Positions 1-6,773 of a DNA stretch of 64,000 nucleotides are shown here, piece after piece. The notes beneath the pieces are model-generated. The model was not told the DNA's origin and made no database searches. It worked only from the letters and a program-made list of their open reading frames with translations. Position numbers and translations under genes: made by a program. Every line of letters starts with the position of its first letter. The first letter of the stretch is position 1. The DNA comes from Fodinibius salinus. GTDB taxonomy: Bacteria; Bacteroidota; Rhodothermia; Balneolales; Balneolaceae. The stretch covers positions 186,001 to 250,000 of the forward strand of contig NZ_VNHY01000001.1 of the NCBI RefSeq assembly GCF_008124865.1, given 5' to 3'.

Positions 1-115
1 TAGTAAGATCGGCTGAATCCTCATCTTTGCTACTACAGCCTGTGAATAAAGCCAAAGCCAATATCAGCTTTATCGTAAATTTGAGGTAATTCTTATTTGA
101 TAAGAATATATTCAT
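1..115 (-). CDS. Partial lipoprotein, N-terminus only (unknown function)
   Basis: Only the first 38 codons are inside the window; the gene runs off the left edge. The frame starts at ATG (115 downward) and gives a classical lipoprotein signal: a short lysine-bearing n-region, the hydrophobic run LILALALFTG, then Cys27, followed at once by a polar acidic stretch (SSKDEDSAD). The -3 position of the lipobox is Phe, looser than the enterobacterial rule but common in Bacteroidota. A Ser/Asp/Glu-rich tail right after the cysteine is typical of exported Bacteroidota lipoproteins. No strong ribosome site is visible upstream. Function cannot be named from this fragment. Confidence 0.7.
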   Translation of the reverse strand, partial: MNIFLSNKNYLKFTIKLILALALFTGCSSKDEDSADLT

Positions 116-568
116 AAGGTTTTTGCTGTACCCTTAAATAGTTTTTATAAATCCAGCAACTCTTAGTGTTTAACCTTAGGTTGAACGAACCATTTGCAAA
201 GGCGTTCTGTAACAATATTTCGAAATAGTACGATAAATTAAAAACGCATTTAAATAAAGACATCCTTTCTGCTATCACTGCTGAAACGCTATATCCCTTT
301 TGCAACCAAAGAAGAAGCACTGGCTGCAGAGTCAAAGGTAAAGAGCTGGAAAGTATGAAGATGAGATCCGCCTTTTGGTTGAAGGAGAGATTACTGATAT
401 CGCCCGAATCCATTTTTTTTGAGACCATTTCACGGTGAGATAGGAGGGGTAAGATCAGCAGGGGAGAGGGTAATGCATTTAATAAGTCCTTACCTAAAAC
501 CCATCGGGCACCAAATCTAATTGATTTGTATGCTTGTTTTCAATACTGCTGATATTTTAACGCGTTGT
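116..568. other. Gene-poor stretch between CPBP protease and lipoprotein
   Basis: No intact gene is convincing here. A 111-codon minus-strand frame crosses it (93-428) but overlaps the start of the lipoprotein and has an unprotein-like composition. The region near 215-235 holds a perfect 12-bp palindrome TATTTCGAAATA, and the near-palindrome AACCTTAGGTT lies close by, so this is probably the leader and promoter of the lipoprotein gene. A frame-broken plus-strand remnant is listed separately (254-422). Confidence 0.4.
254..422 (+). pseudogene. Possible frameshifted gene fragment
   Basis: Two adjoining plus-strand frames look coding and would join through a single +1 shift near 350. The first (254-358) reads a helix-like, Ala/Glu/Lys-rich peptide including KRYIPFATKEEALAAESKVK, then meets a stop. 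The second (from about 351 to the TGA at 420-422) continues with KYEDEIRLLVEGEITDIARI. Neither half has a good start codon with a ribosome site. Together they would make a charged peptide of about 55 residues. I do not recognise a family. It may be a decayed gene or coincidence. Confidence 0.22.
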
Positions 569-1327
569 TTAAGTTGGACGGAGCGATTGTGGCAGGATAC
601 TATACTGATTTTTAATTATTTGGGGATAGTAATTTTGTATCAGCTTAGAAGTAACGACAATTAATACAAGTACTAATAATCGGGCTATAATTCCAATAAT
701 ACTTCCTTCTAGTCCATACTCACCACCGCTTAAATATTTTGTACCCACCGGATTAAGGTGTACAAAAATATCTGAATACCATGTTAATCCACTGACATTA
801 AAACCCCAGAATGATTGTGCAAAATTCCAAAATACGTGAAGCGAAAAGGGCATCCATATTCGACCGGTATAAATTAATGCAATTGAATACATCAGACCTC
901 CAATGGCATTGCTAAAAGCTGTTAACAGGGTAGCGCTTGGATTAGTAATGTGAAGCACACCAAATAGTATGATCTGCAATAAGATAGCCACCCAGATATT
1001 TTTTAATAAATAGATAAGTAATAGAAGCAGCCCAACTCTAAAAATGATCTCTTCAGCAGCTGCACCTATTGCATATGTACCAAGACCTTTAAAGAACTTT
1101 GGAGTATCGAGAGCAATGGATTTAATTTCTATAAAACCACCAATCTTAAGAGCAAGGAAGGCCAAAGTTACAGAAACAAATGCGATGGATATTCCCAATA
1201 TCAGCTCCCCGGGAGCCCATTTATCAAATGAGAAACCAAGCTTAATCTTATTTTGATACCTTAGGTATAAAATTGACAGCAAGGCTATAAGCCCGGATAG
1301 GCTAATAATTGTATTTAATATCTCCAT
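569..1327 (-). CDS. CPBP family intramembrane glutamic protease
   Basis: A 252-residue polytopic membrane protein. It carries the CPBP (Abi/Rce1-like) signature: motif 1 EEIIFR at residues 92-97 with the paired catalytic glutamates, motif 2 FGVLH at 122-126, and motif 3 around His164/Asn168 (SLHVFWNF). At least six hydrophobic segments surround these. The family cleaves membrane substrates or processes prenylated or bacteriocin-type peptides, but the substrate here is not indicated by its neighbours. It starts at an ATG with no other good choice upstream. It is probably transcribed alone, since 450 bp separate it from the lipoprotein downstream on the same strand. Confidence 0.88.
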   Translation of the reverse strand: MEILNTIISLSGLIALLSILYLRYQNKIKLGFSFDKWAPGELILGISIAFVSVTLAFLALKIGGFIEIKSIALDTPKFFKGLGTYAIGAAAEEIIFRVGLLLLLIYLLKNIWVAILLQIILFGVLHITNPSATLLTAFSNAIGGLMYSIALIYTGRIWMPFSLHVFWNFAQSFWGFNVSGLTWYSDIFVHLNPVGTKYLSGGEYGLEGSIIGIIARLLVLVLIVVTSKLIQNYYPQIIKNQYSILPQSLRPT

Positions 1328-1475
1328 GGATGCACGAATTGAATTTCAATTTATAGTGATCCTACTTTACGAAAGATGAGTATAATTGTTACTTATTTGT
1401 TGTTGCTAGAAATGATAAATATTAGCGTTGATAGCTTGTAAACTATCTATCGAAATCACTTAGCTCATTATATCC

Positions 1476-1589
1476 TTAGTATTTAGTAATATGCTCTTGG
1501 CGCTCAGACCAATCCTCTTGAAACCGGTCGGGATTGACAGTTTCTTCTTGGTAGTTCTTGATGTTTTTTTGAAGGAGGTCTTTATTCAT
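1476..1589 (-). CDS. Small hydrophilic protein, 37 aa (hypothetical)
   Basis: An ATG-to-TAA frame of 37 codons encodes a highly charged peptide beginning MNKDLLQKNIKNYQ and ending QEHITKY, with several Gln, Glu, Asn and Arg residues and a central NPDRFQEDW. Its codon choice resembles the neighbouring genes and it has no rare-codon runs. There is no clear Shine-Dalgarno site, which is not unusual for this genome. No signal peptide or membrane segment. I do not recognise a family. Conservation of the reading frame in related genomes would be needed to accept it. Confidence 0.38.
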   Translation of the reverse strand: MNKDLLQKNIKNYQEETVNPDRFQEDWSERQEHITKY

Positions 1590-1631
1590 TTGGATAAAAA
1601 TTAATTGTAATTATTCTTCTATTTCCGAAAC

Positions 1632-1714
1632 TGTCATGGTGAAGGAGGCGTGGCCATACCCTAATGAGGATGTGGTCGTTACGGCGTTGTGGGGATCGCA
1701 GCGTCGCGATGACA
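1632..1714. repeat. Short interspersed inverted-repeat element (MITE/REP-like)
   Basis: The block begins TGTCATGGTGA and ends TCGCGATGACA; the reverse complement of the end is TGTCATCGCGA, matching 9 of 11 positions. The interior is GC-rich compared with the flanks and contains further partial complementarity. The ends resemble the GTCATxGCGA ends of interspersed repeats found between genes in many Bacteroidota and other genomes. There is no ORF inside. A weaker related palindrome occurs at about 15268-15312. Confidence 0.5.
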
Positions 1715-1837
1715 CTATCCATTCAAACACGTTAAAGAAATAAATACCAATGAATAAGGGGGGGATATTTCGATGTTGAGAGATTGCAATAAAAAACTGA
1801 TGTTTGGAGTCAGCTAATTAGTTCATAACTTCGGGTC

Positions 1838-3691
1838 ATGAAATTTTCTAACGATTGGAAACAAAAGTGGATTAGGCTGCTTCGGTGGTGGCAAAGTTTT
1901 AAAAAGGATGTGAGTCTAAACTTTCACTACCTGCAAGATGATATTTATGAAATTGACAAGGTAGCGCACCCGTATCTCCGGGCATTTACTGTATTGCTTA
2001 GCTTGCTTGTGGTCGTAAGCATCCTTATCCCCATTGGCTTTGAACTTACTCCCGATTTGTTGTTTCTGAATCGTCAGATCGAGGAATGGATTCTGTTTGG
2101 CTTTGTTGCCAACTTTTTTGTCCGTTTAATTTTGACCAGCGATCGAAAAACATACCTCAAAAAACGTTGGTTTGAGGGAGTAATGTCGATTTTTTCAATA
2201 TTTTTGCTCATCGATATTGGGATGTTCTCCATTGGTATTATTGACTATCTATTTGGGAGTGCTCCCAACCCCGAAGTGATGTTCCTGAAGTTTCTAAAAG
2301 GTTACCTGCTGTTTGTGGTAGCTGTAAAGTTTCTGCAGTATCTGCCCGAGCTGTTAGGGCAACAAGAGAATACCGGCCGGTTTTTAGTTTATAGCTTCTT
2401 GTCGCTGATCGCCGGTGGCACCTTTCTGCTTATGCTGCCCGGTGCAACACAGAATGGACAGGGGCTGCTGTTTATCGATGCTTTGTTTACGTCAACCAGT
2501 GCCGTTTGTGTGACAGGACTTATAGTTGTTGATACGGCCACCCACTTTACCCTGTTTGGTGAGATGGTGATTCTCACTTTAATTCAGCTGGGCGGTATTG
2601 GGATTGTTACTTTTGCAACCTTCCTGTTTCTTTTCATCAGCGGAGGCTTGGGGGTGGGGCAGATGAATACCCTAAAAGATGTTGTTGGAGAAAGTAATTC
2701 CAGTTTGGTAACCGCTACGTTAAAACGAGTGGTTGGATTTACATTTGTTGTTGAGGCGATAGGGGCCGTGGGATATTATCTGAGCTGGGAGGTTTCTTTT
2801 CCGAGCCATGGACAACGAATCCTATTCTCCATATTTCATGCGATATCGGCTTTTTGTAATGCAGGGTTTTCGCTGTTTACCAACAGCCTGGCTGACCCGG
2901 CGAATGCCACCAACCTGGGTATCAATATGACTACTATGATACTCATTGTATTGGGAGGTCTGGGCTTTACCGTTATTTGGGAGATGATCAGAACCCAAAC
3001 AGATCACTCGCGGTGGAGAAGGCGTCTTTCAATCCATACACGAACGGTGCTCGTTTCTACAGCTGTACTTATTGCAGCTGGAACTGTTTTTATTTTAGCC
3101 ATGGAATGGGACGGAACATTGGCAAGCTATAGCTGGGGAAATAAGATTATGGCTTCTCTTTTTCAGAGCATAACTACGCGTACTGCGGGCTTTAACACCA
3201 TTGACACCGGAGCTATAGGCATCTCTGCTACTTTGATAATGCTCACTCTCATGTTTATTGGGGGATCGCCGGCCTCTACTGCCGGAGGGATAAAAACGAC
3301 AACTTTTGCGGTGGTCATGCGGTCTATTGTGATGACTGTACGCGGATATAATAAGATGGAACTGTTTAAAAGAACGGTACCCAATCATGTTATCTTTCGG
3401 GCAATGACCGTTATTTTATTAGCTGCCTCTTGTATTAGCATTAGTACAATTTTATTATCATTGGTAGAAGATCATGCATTTATGGATCTGTTCTTTGAAG
3501 AAGTCTCGGCCTTTGCCACGGTGGGGTTGTCTCGGGGTATTACTGGGGACCTAACATCGTGGGGAAAATTTATTATTGTAGTCTCTATGTTTTTAGGCAG
3601 GGTGGGAATCCTCACCTTTATGGCTGCTTTTGCAAGTAAAGTGGATACCAATAAGTATAAGTATCCCGAAGAAGATATTATGGTATCATAA
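1838..3691 (+). CDS. trkH: TrkH/KtrB family potassium uptake membrane subunit with extra N-terminal domain
   Basis: A 617-residue ion-conducting subunit of a Trk/Ktr potassium (or sodium) uptake system. The core carries the four pore loops of the superfamily: TSTSAVCVTG near residue 217, AFCNAGFS near 337, TTRTAGFNT near 445 and ATVGLSRG near 559. Typical KtrB/TrkH proteins start almost at the core (about 450-480 residues). Here about 180 residues precede it, with four more hydrophobic segments (about 48-69, 86-101, 114-139, 150-166). The part FVRLILT...KKRW between the second and third resembles the S2-S3 region of voltage-sensor-like domains, which is my inference. The gene for the regulatory RCK subunit follows 24 bp downstream, so the two should form one complex. 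Confidence 0.92.
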   Translation: MKFSNDWKQKWIRLLRWWQSFKKDVSLNFHYLQDDIYEIDKVAHPYLRAFTVLLSLLVVVSILIPIGFELTPDLLFLNRQIEEWILFGFVANFFVRLILTSDRKTYLKKRWFEGVMSIFSIFLLIDIGMFSIGIIDYLFGSAPNPEVMFLKFLKGYLLFVVAVKFLQYLPELLGQQENTGRFLVYSFLSLIAGGTFLLMLPGATQNGQGLLFIDALFTSTSAVCVTGLIVVDTATHFTLFGEMVILTLIQLGGIGIVTFATFLFLFISGGLGVGQMNTLKDVVGESNSSLVTATLKRVVGFTFVVEAIGAVGYYLSWEVSFPSHGQRILFSIFHAISAFCNAGFSLFTNSLADPANATNLGINMTTMILIVLGGLGFTVIWEMIRTQTDHSRWRRRLSIHTRTVLVSTAVLIAAGTVFILAMEWDGTLASYSWGNKIMASLFQSITTRTAGFNTIDTGAIGISATLIMLTLMFIGGSPASTAGGIKTTTFAVVMRSIVMTVRGYNKMELFKRTVPNHVIFRAMTVILLAASCISISTILLSLVEDHAFMDLFFEEVSAFATVGLSRGITGDLTSWGKFIIVVSMFLGRVGILTFMAAFASKVDTNKYKYPEEDIMVS

Positions 3692-3715
3692 TTCAAATGA
3701 ATAACGATTTCTACT

Positions 3716-4417
3716 ATGGAAAGACGAAGTGACCTGCATTTTGCAATTATCGGTATCGGGGCTTTTGGCAGTGCTCTTGCTAAAAAGCTTTCCGAGGAGG
3801 GAGCGTATGTCATCGCTATTGATAATGACATGGATCATATCAACCAGGTGAAAGAATATGTCTCTGATGCTATTTGTTTTGATGCTACTGAGCCTGAACT
3901 GCTGGAAAGCCACGGTATTACCAATGTAGATGTGGCGATTATCGCTATTGGGGAACGGTTTGAACCGGTGGCTCTCATCGCTATGCACCTGCTCAACTCT
4001 GGGGTGGAAGAGGTCTATGGCCGGGCAGGAACCTTGATTCAGGAGCAAATTTTGAAACAGATTGGTATTACGGATGTCATCCACCCCGAACGGCAGGTGG
4101 CTGAACGCATGGGGGTGTCGCTGGTGCGCCGGGGTATGTCTGACGTATTTGATATCGGGGAAGGACTGGCTATGTTTGAAGTTGAAGTCCCGGATTCAAT
4201 GGTGGGCTATACCCTGGAAGAGCTTGAAATAAGGAAACGCTATGAGCTGAACCTAATTACGATTAAGCGCCTGCAATCGTTGGAAAGTGAAGTCGGTCCT
4301 GATGAGCAGTATGAACCGATAGGCATTCTTCGCGGATCAACAAAGGTGAAAGAGGGTGACCGATTTTTACTGGTAGGGCGTAAAGAAGATGTTGATAAAT
4401 TACTCGAAACAAATTAA
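3716..4417 (+). CDS. trkA: KtrA/TrkA family regulatory RCK subunit of potassium uptake
   Basis: A 233-residue cytosolic protein with one RCK_N and one RCK_C domain, the KtrA size class (TrkA of enterobacteria has a doubled domain set). The nucleotide-binding Rossmann motif GIGAFG is at residues 13-18, and an acidic residue at the end of the second strand (Asp36) fits NAD(H)/ADP/ATP-type binding. RCK_C begins around residue 145 (FEVEVPDSMVGYTLEEL). The family forms an octameric ring gating the membrane subunit in answer to ATP/ADP or c-di-AMP. Its gene lies 24 bp after the pore subunit and surely shares its transcript. Confidence 0.93.
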   Translation: MERRSDLHFAIIGIGAFGSALAKKLSEEGAYVIAIDNDMDHINQVKEYVSDAICFDATEPELLESHGITNVDVAIIAIGERFEPVALIAMHLLNSGVEEVYGRAGTLIQEQILKQIGITDVIHPERQVAERMGVSLVRRGMSDVFDIGEGLAMFEVEVPDSMVGYTLEELEIRKRYELNLITIKRLQSLESEVGPDEQYEPIGILRGSTKVKEGDRFLLVGRKEDVDKLLETN

Positions 4418-4538
4418 GAGAGCGAATAGTGATAACGGAGTTTCTGTAGCTTAAAACAGATTTTTAACTCAATGTTATTTTGGTCAAATTTAGTGATGTG
4501 TTTTTACGAAGCAAAAATTAGCAAATAATTTAATTTTT

Positions 4539-4853
4539 ATGACACAAGAAGAAATCAATAAGGGAAGCAGGCTGATTGAAAACATTATGGGCAGTACCAT
4601 TAAAATTGAGCAGGATGATGTGAAAGATATTCCGCTGGCGTTTTTGCAGCCCGAGGATATGAAATTTCACCAATCCTGGAAGTGGCTGATGCCGGTAGTA
4701 CTCAAGATTGAAGAAGAGATGGGGCATACCGTCGTTATTGAAGAAAAGTCATGTAAAGTAATAACTGATGAGGATACCTATGCTGCTGAGGGGGATACGA
4801 AGCTGAAGGCTATATGGCAGGCAATTGTCGATTTTCTAGAATCAGAAGGATAG
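4539..4853 (+). CDS. Conserved small protein of a phage-associated type, 104 aa
   Basis: A soluble 104-residue protein with the core pattern FHQSWKWLMPVVLKIEE at about residues 42-58 and a C-terminal IWQAIVDFLES helix. I recall similar small proteins, with a YHxSWDWLMPVVxKIE core and a C-terminal xxVWxxVVxFI, in Bacteroidota phages and conjugative regions, where they have no known function. No signal peptide, membrane segment or catalytic motif is visible. A good rho-independent terminator follows (4881-4911). It stands alone here with no other phage gene nearby. Confidence 0.7.
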   Translation: MTQEEINKGSRLIENIMGSTIKIEQDDVKDIPLAFLQPEDMKFHQSWKWLMPVVLKIEEEMGHTVVIEEKSCKVITDEDTYAAEGDTKLKAIWQAIVDFLESEG

Positions 4854-4880
4854 TAAAGTAATACAAGTTACTTGTTGACG

Positions 4881-4911
4881 GGCGACTTGGATAGTTCCGA
4901 GTCGCCTTTTT
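4881..4911 (+). terminator. Rho-independent terminator after the 104-aa gene
   Basis: A 10-bp stem, GGCGACTTGG with CCGAGTCGCC (one G-T wobble), a six-base loop ATAGTT, and a T5 tract directly after it. Confidence 0.85.
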
Positions 4912-4953
4912 AAAATATTGATTTACGCTATACCGGGTTATTGTAGAAAATAG

Positions 4954-4983
4954 AAAAGGTCGCTTTTTAAAAAGCGACCTTTT
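4954..4983. terminator. Perfect 30-bp palindrome; terminator of the histone H1-like gene
   Basis: The arms AAAAGGTCGCTTTTT and AAAAAGCGACCTTTT are exact complements, giving a 15-bp stem with no spare loop bases (4954-4983). It lies 30 bp past the stop of the minus-strand histone-like gene. In the minus direction a GC-bearing stem is followed by TTTT. Because it is symmetrical it can also stop read-through from the plus strand, backing up the terminator at 4881-4911. Confidence 0.85.
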
Positions 4984-5012
4984 AAAAATAGATAATCGTG
5001 GATTAAGAGAAA

Positions 5013-5204
5013 TTAAATTTCGTCAACTTTTCCCGTATTTTTCCACTCTTGAATTTCCATTCGGATTTCTTGTGCTTTTTTCTTCATTGCCTGAAGAGTT
5101 TTTCGCGCACGAGTTCCGGCAGCTTTGTTGCCTTTATTGTAAAATTTATTGATATCTGGTTCCAGCTGATCTACTAATTCAGTTACTTCGTCATATCGGC
5201 TCAT
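5013..5204 (-). CDS. Histone H1-like DNA-binding protein, 63 aa
   Basis: A short lysine-rich basic protein, MSRYDEVTELVDQL at the start, then NKGNKAAGTRARKTLQAMK and a helical KKAQEIRMEIQEWKN tail. This matches the Hc1/histone H1-like family widespread in Bacteroidota, nucleoid-associated proteins that bind DNA without a defined sequence. The family pattern FYxKGNKAAGTRxRKxxQxxK is intact. A good ribosome site (GGAG) lies seven bases before ATG, unusual in this window and consistent with high expression. A likely promoter is at 5276-5306 and a strong palindromic terminator follows at 4954-4983, so it is a single-gene transcript. Confidence 0.88.
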   Translation of the reverse strand: MSRYDEVTELVDQLEPDINKFYNKGNKAAGTRARKTLQAMKKKAQEIRMEIQEWKNTGKVDEI

Positions 5205-5275
5205 TGTAAACTCCGTTTGATTTTTTGTTAATAATTAAAACTCTTCCGATGTATTTTGTGTTTACATCGAATACT

Positions 5276-5306
5276 CGAATCTAGGTATATGGAACTGCCG
5301 TGTCAA
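5276..5306 (-). promoter_or_regulatory. Likely Bacteroidota-type promoter of the histone H1-like gene
   Basis: On the minus strand, TTGACA (5306-5301) is followed after 17 bases by TAGATTCG (5283-5276). Counted from TTG, that is TTG-N20-TAnnTTcG, one base off the Bacteroidota consensus TTG-N19-21-TAnnTTTG. It leaves a leader of about 65 bases before the start codon. Confidence 0.55.
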
Positions 5307-5389
5307 GTAAAAAATGCCTTTTTAGTAAAATAAATGGGCTTTTTATGATTTAAATTGCTTTCCGGTAACTAAAACTGTCATCATAACCC

Positions 5390-6046
5390 TTATTCAATAA
5401 GTGTGCTGTGGTCCAGTTTGGGCAGTTGGGAAAAATCACGCGCACTGCTCAAACGTACAGATCTGTTATATTCGGTAAACTCATTTGGGATTTGCCGGTC
5501 GCGAAAAGTCTCATCCATGTTTTGCCATTGCAGATGTTGCATTTCTTTGGACTTGGTAAACACCTCGGACTCATCCGACTTTGTGAAAATAAATCGTTCA
5601 TCTACACTAAGTTCATCAGATATAAAATTCATCAGTCGTGGCAGTTCCAGGATGGTTGGTTCACCGGTGTCTAAATCCTGTATAAGGGTAGAGAGTAGCA
5701 GTACTGACCGTTTGGGCAGGGTATCCAAAAACGACTGGTCAAGGTTGAGCTCCCCATCGCTGTGGGTAATAACATTACGCTTGTTGGGATTAATGCCTAC
5801 CGTTGATACCCCCTCATCGGCAAGCAGTGCCACAAGTCGTTTGTTTAAATCTTTAACGCTTCGGATACGGGCTTGTTCACGCATAACCCCGGTTTGTATG
5901 ACCCGTTCGGTGTATTCGCTGTCGCTGTGGATGAGAATAGAGCGCACCTCTTGTTCGTCTTGCTGCTGAGATAAGGACTGTGCAAGTGAGGTAAGAAAAA
6001 CACCATTATCAAGGTGTTCGTAATCAATAGCTGCTATATAGTTCAT
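5390..6046 (-). CDS. Amino-acid-kinase-fold-like protein of unknown role
   Basis: About 218 residues if started at the ATG at 6046, 16 bp after the cytidine deaminase; the frame is open further upstream, but that part lies inside the deaminase gene and reads unlike protein. The segment LNKRLVALLADEGVSTVGIN (about residues 67-86) recalls the acetylglutamate kinase/amino acid kinase family, where a similar stretch precedes the substrate-binding part, and the later VLLLSTLIQDLDTGEPTIL fits the same fold. The usual lysine/glycine-rich nucleotide motifs are not obvious, so it may be an inactive or divergent member. It belongs to the nagZ-cdd operon. Function unknown; confidence in the gene is high, in the fold low. 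Confidence 0.7.
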   Translation of the reverse strand: MNYIAAIDYEHLDNGVFLTSLAQSLSQQQDEQEVRSILIHSDSEYTERVIQTGVMREQARIRSVKDLNKRLVALLADEGVSTVGINPNKRNVITHSDGELNLDQSFLDTLPKRSVLLLSTLIQDLDTGEPTILELPRLMNFISDELSVDERFIFTKSDESEVFTKSKEMQHLQWQNMDETFRDRQIPNEFTEYNRSVRLSSARDFSQLPKLDHSTLIE

Positions 6047-6062
6047 GTTTTGGGTAAAGAGT

Positions 6063-6773
6063 CTAATTATTTTTAAGTGATGATGATTGGAAACTGTGCG
6101 GCAGCAGATCGGTACTAAAATGCACGGATGTGGAATGGTCGGCGTGGTATAGATGAATTTGCCGGTCGGGCATGTGCTCGATAATAACTTGCCGGCATGC
6201 TCCACAGGGACTGCTAAAATCGCCGCTGCGTGTATGAATGTATAGCTCTTCTAATTGTTTGCTGCCGTATGTCAGTGCTTTTGCGATAGCTACCCGTTCG
6301 GCACAAAGTCCCATATCCCATGCACTGCATTCAATATTGACGCCGCTGAAAATTCCCTGATCGGTTTTAAGAAGGGCGGCCACCGGGAAATCTGATTCTT
6401 TAACAACGGCATCATCAAGGAGTGATACAAGCTTATCTTTCAGATTGATATTTGGATCCAGTATCAGATCAGCAAACTCAATGTCCCCGGGCTCATCGTT
6501 GCTCCATTCTTTACATGTTATTTCCAGTTCAGATTCCCAAAATTTCTTGTGCGGTAACTCCGTTGCTGTCGTCCAGGCTATATCGGGAGTACTCCCCTCG
6601 CTTAGACAAGAAAATAATGCATTTTGAATAGCACTTATGCTTAGCGGATAAGCGATACTTTCTATGCGACAACCCGGAAAATATGTTCCTTCTTTGCTGC
6701 GTACGACTGCCAGGGAATCCGTATTGGAATAGGGTACATAGCAATGGTTTTGCAAGTCAGTAATATCCATCAT
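6063..6773 (-). CDS. cdd: Cytidine deaminase, two-domain form with C-terminal catalytic domain
   Basis: A 236-residue protein with two deaminase-fold halves. The C-terminal half is catalytic: CAER at 157-160 (zinc Cys157 and proton-shuttle Glu159) and PCGAC at 189-193 (zinc Cys190 and Cys193). The N-terminal half keeps the PYS start (residues 14-16) and the G-x-x-I-E-x-x-x-Y strand, but the CAE position reads ISA, so it cannot bind zinc. In the long E. coli enzyme the order is the reverse, with the active domain first. The reaction is cytidine/deoxycytidine to uridine/deoxyuridine. The start ATG overlaps the stop of the NagZ fusion by one base (TAATG), so translation is coupled. Confidence 0.86.
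   Translation of the reverse strand: MMDITDLQNHCYVPYSNTDSLAVVRSKEGTYFPGCRIESIAYPLSISAIQNALFSCLSEGSTPDIAWTTATELPHKKFWESELEITCKEWSNDEPGDIEFADLILDPNINLKDKLVSLLDDAVVKESDFPVAALLKTDQGIFSGVNIECSAWDMGLCAERVAIAKALTYGSKQLEELYIHTRSGDFSSPCGACRQVIIEHMPDRQIHLYHADHSTSVHFSTDLLPHSFQSSSLKNN

Larger units (their letters stand above)
1328..1837. other. Intergenic region with a small ORF and an inverted-repeat element
   Basis: This 510-bp gap between divergently read genes (CPBP protease leftward, TrkH rightward) holds one plausible 37-codon minus-strand ORF (1476-1589) and an 83-bp element with terminal inverted repeats (1632-1714), both listed separately. The remainder is AT-rich and probably contains the promoters of the two flanking genes. 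I see no RNA gene. Confidence 0.5.

Noticed and set aside
93-428. 111-codon minus-strand frame
   Set aside because: It overlaps the lipoprotein start and has an unlikely amino-acid mix, better explained as leader DNA.
1044-1256. Plus-strand ORF inside the CPBP gene
   Set aside because: Antisense shadow of a well-supported gene with no family.
4438-4470. CTGT...ACAG stem after the RCK gene as a terminator
   Set aside because: Only a four-base AT-rich stem; too weak to call.
6047-6205. Upstream extension of the kinase-like gene to 6205
   Set aside because: It would read through the cytidine deaminase gene with Cys/His/Pro-rich unprotein-like sequence; the ATG at 6046 is well placed.
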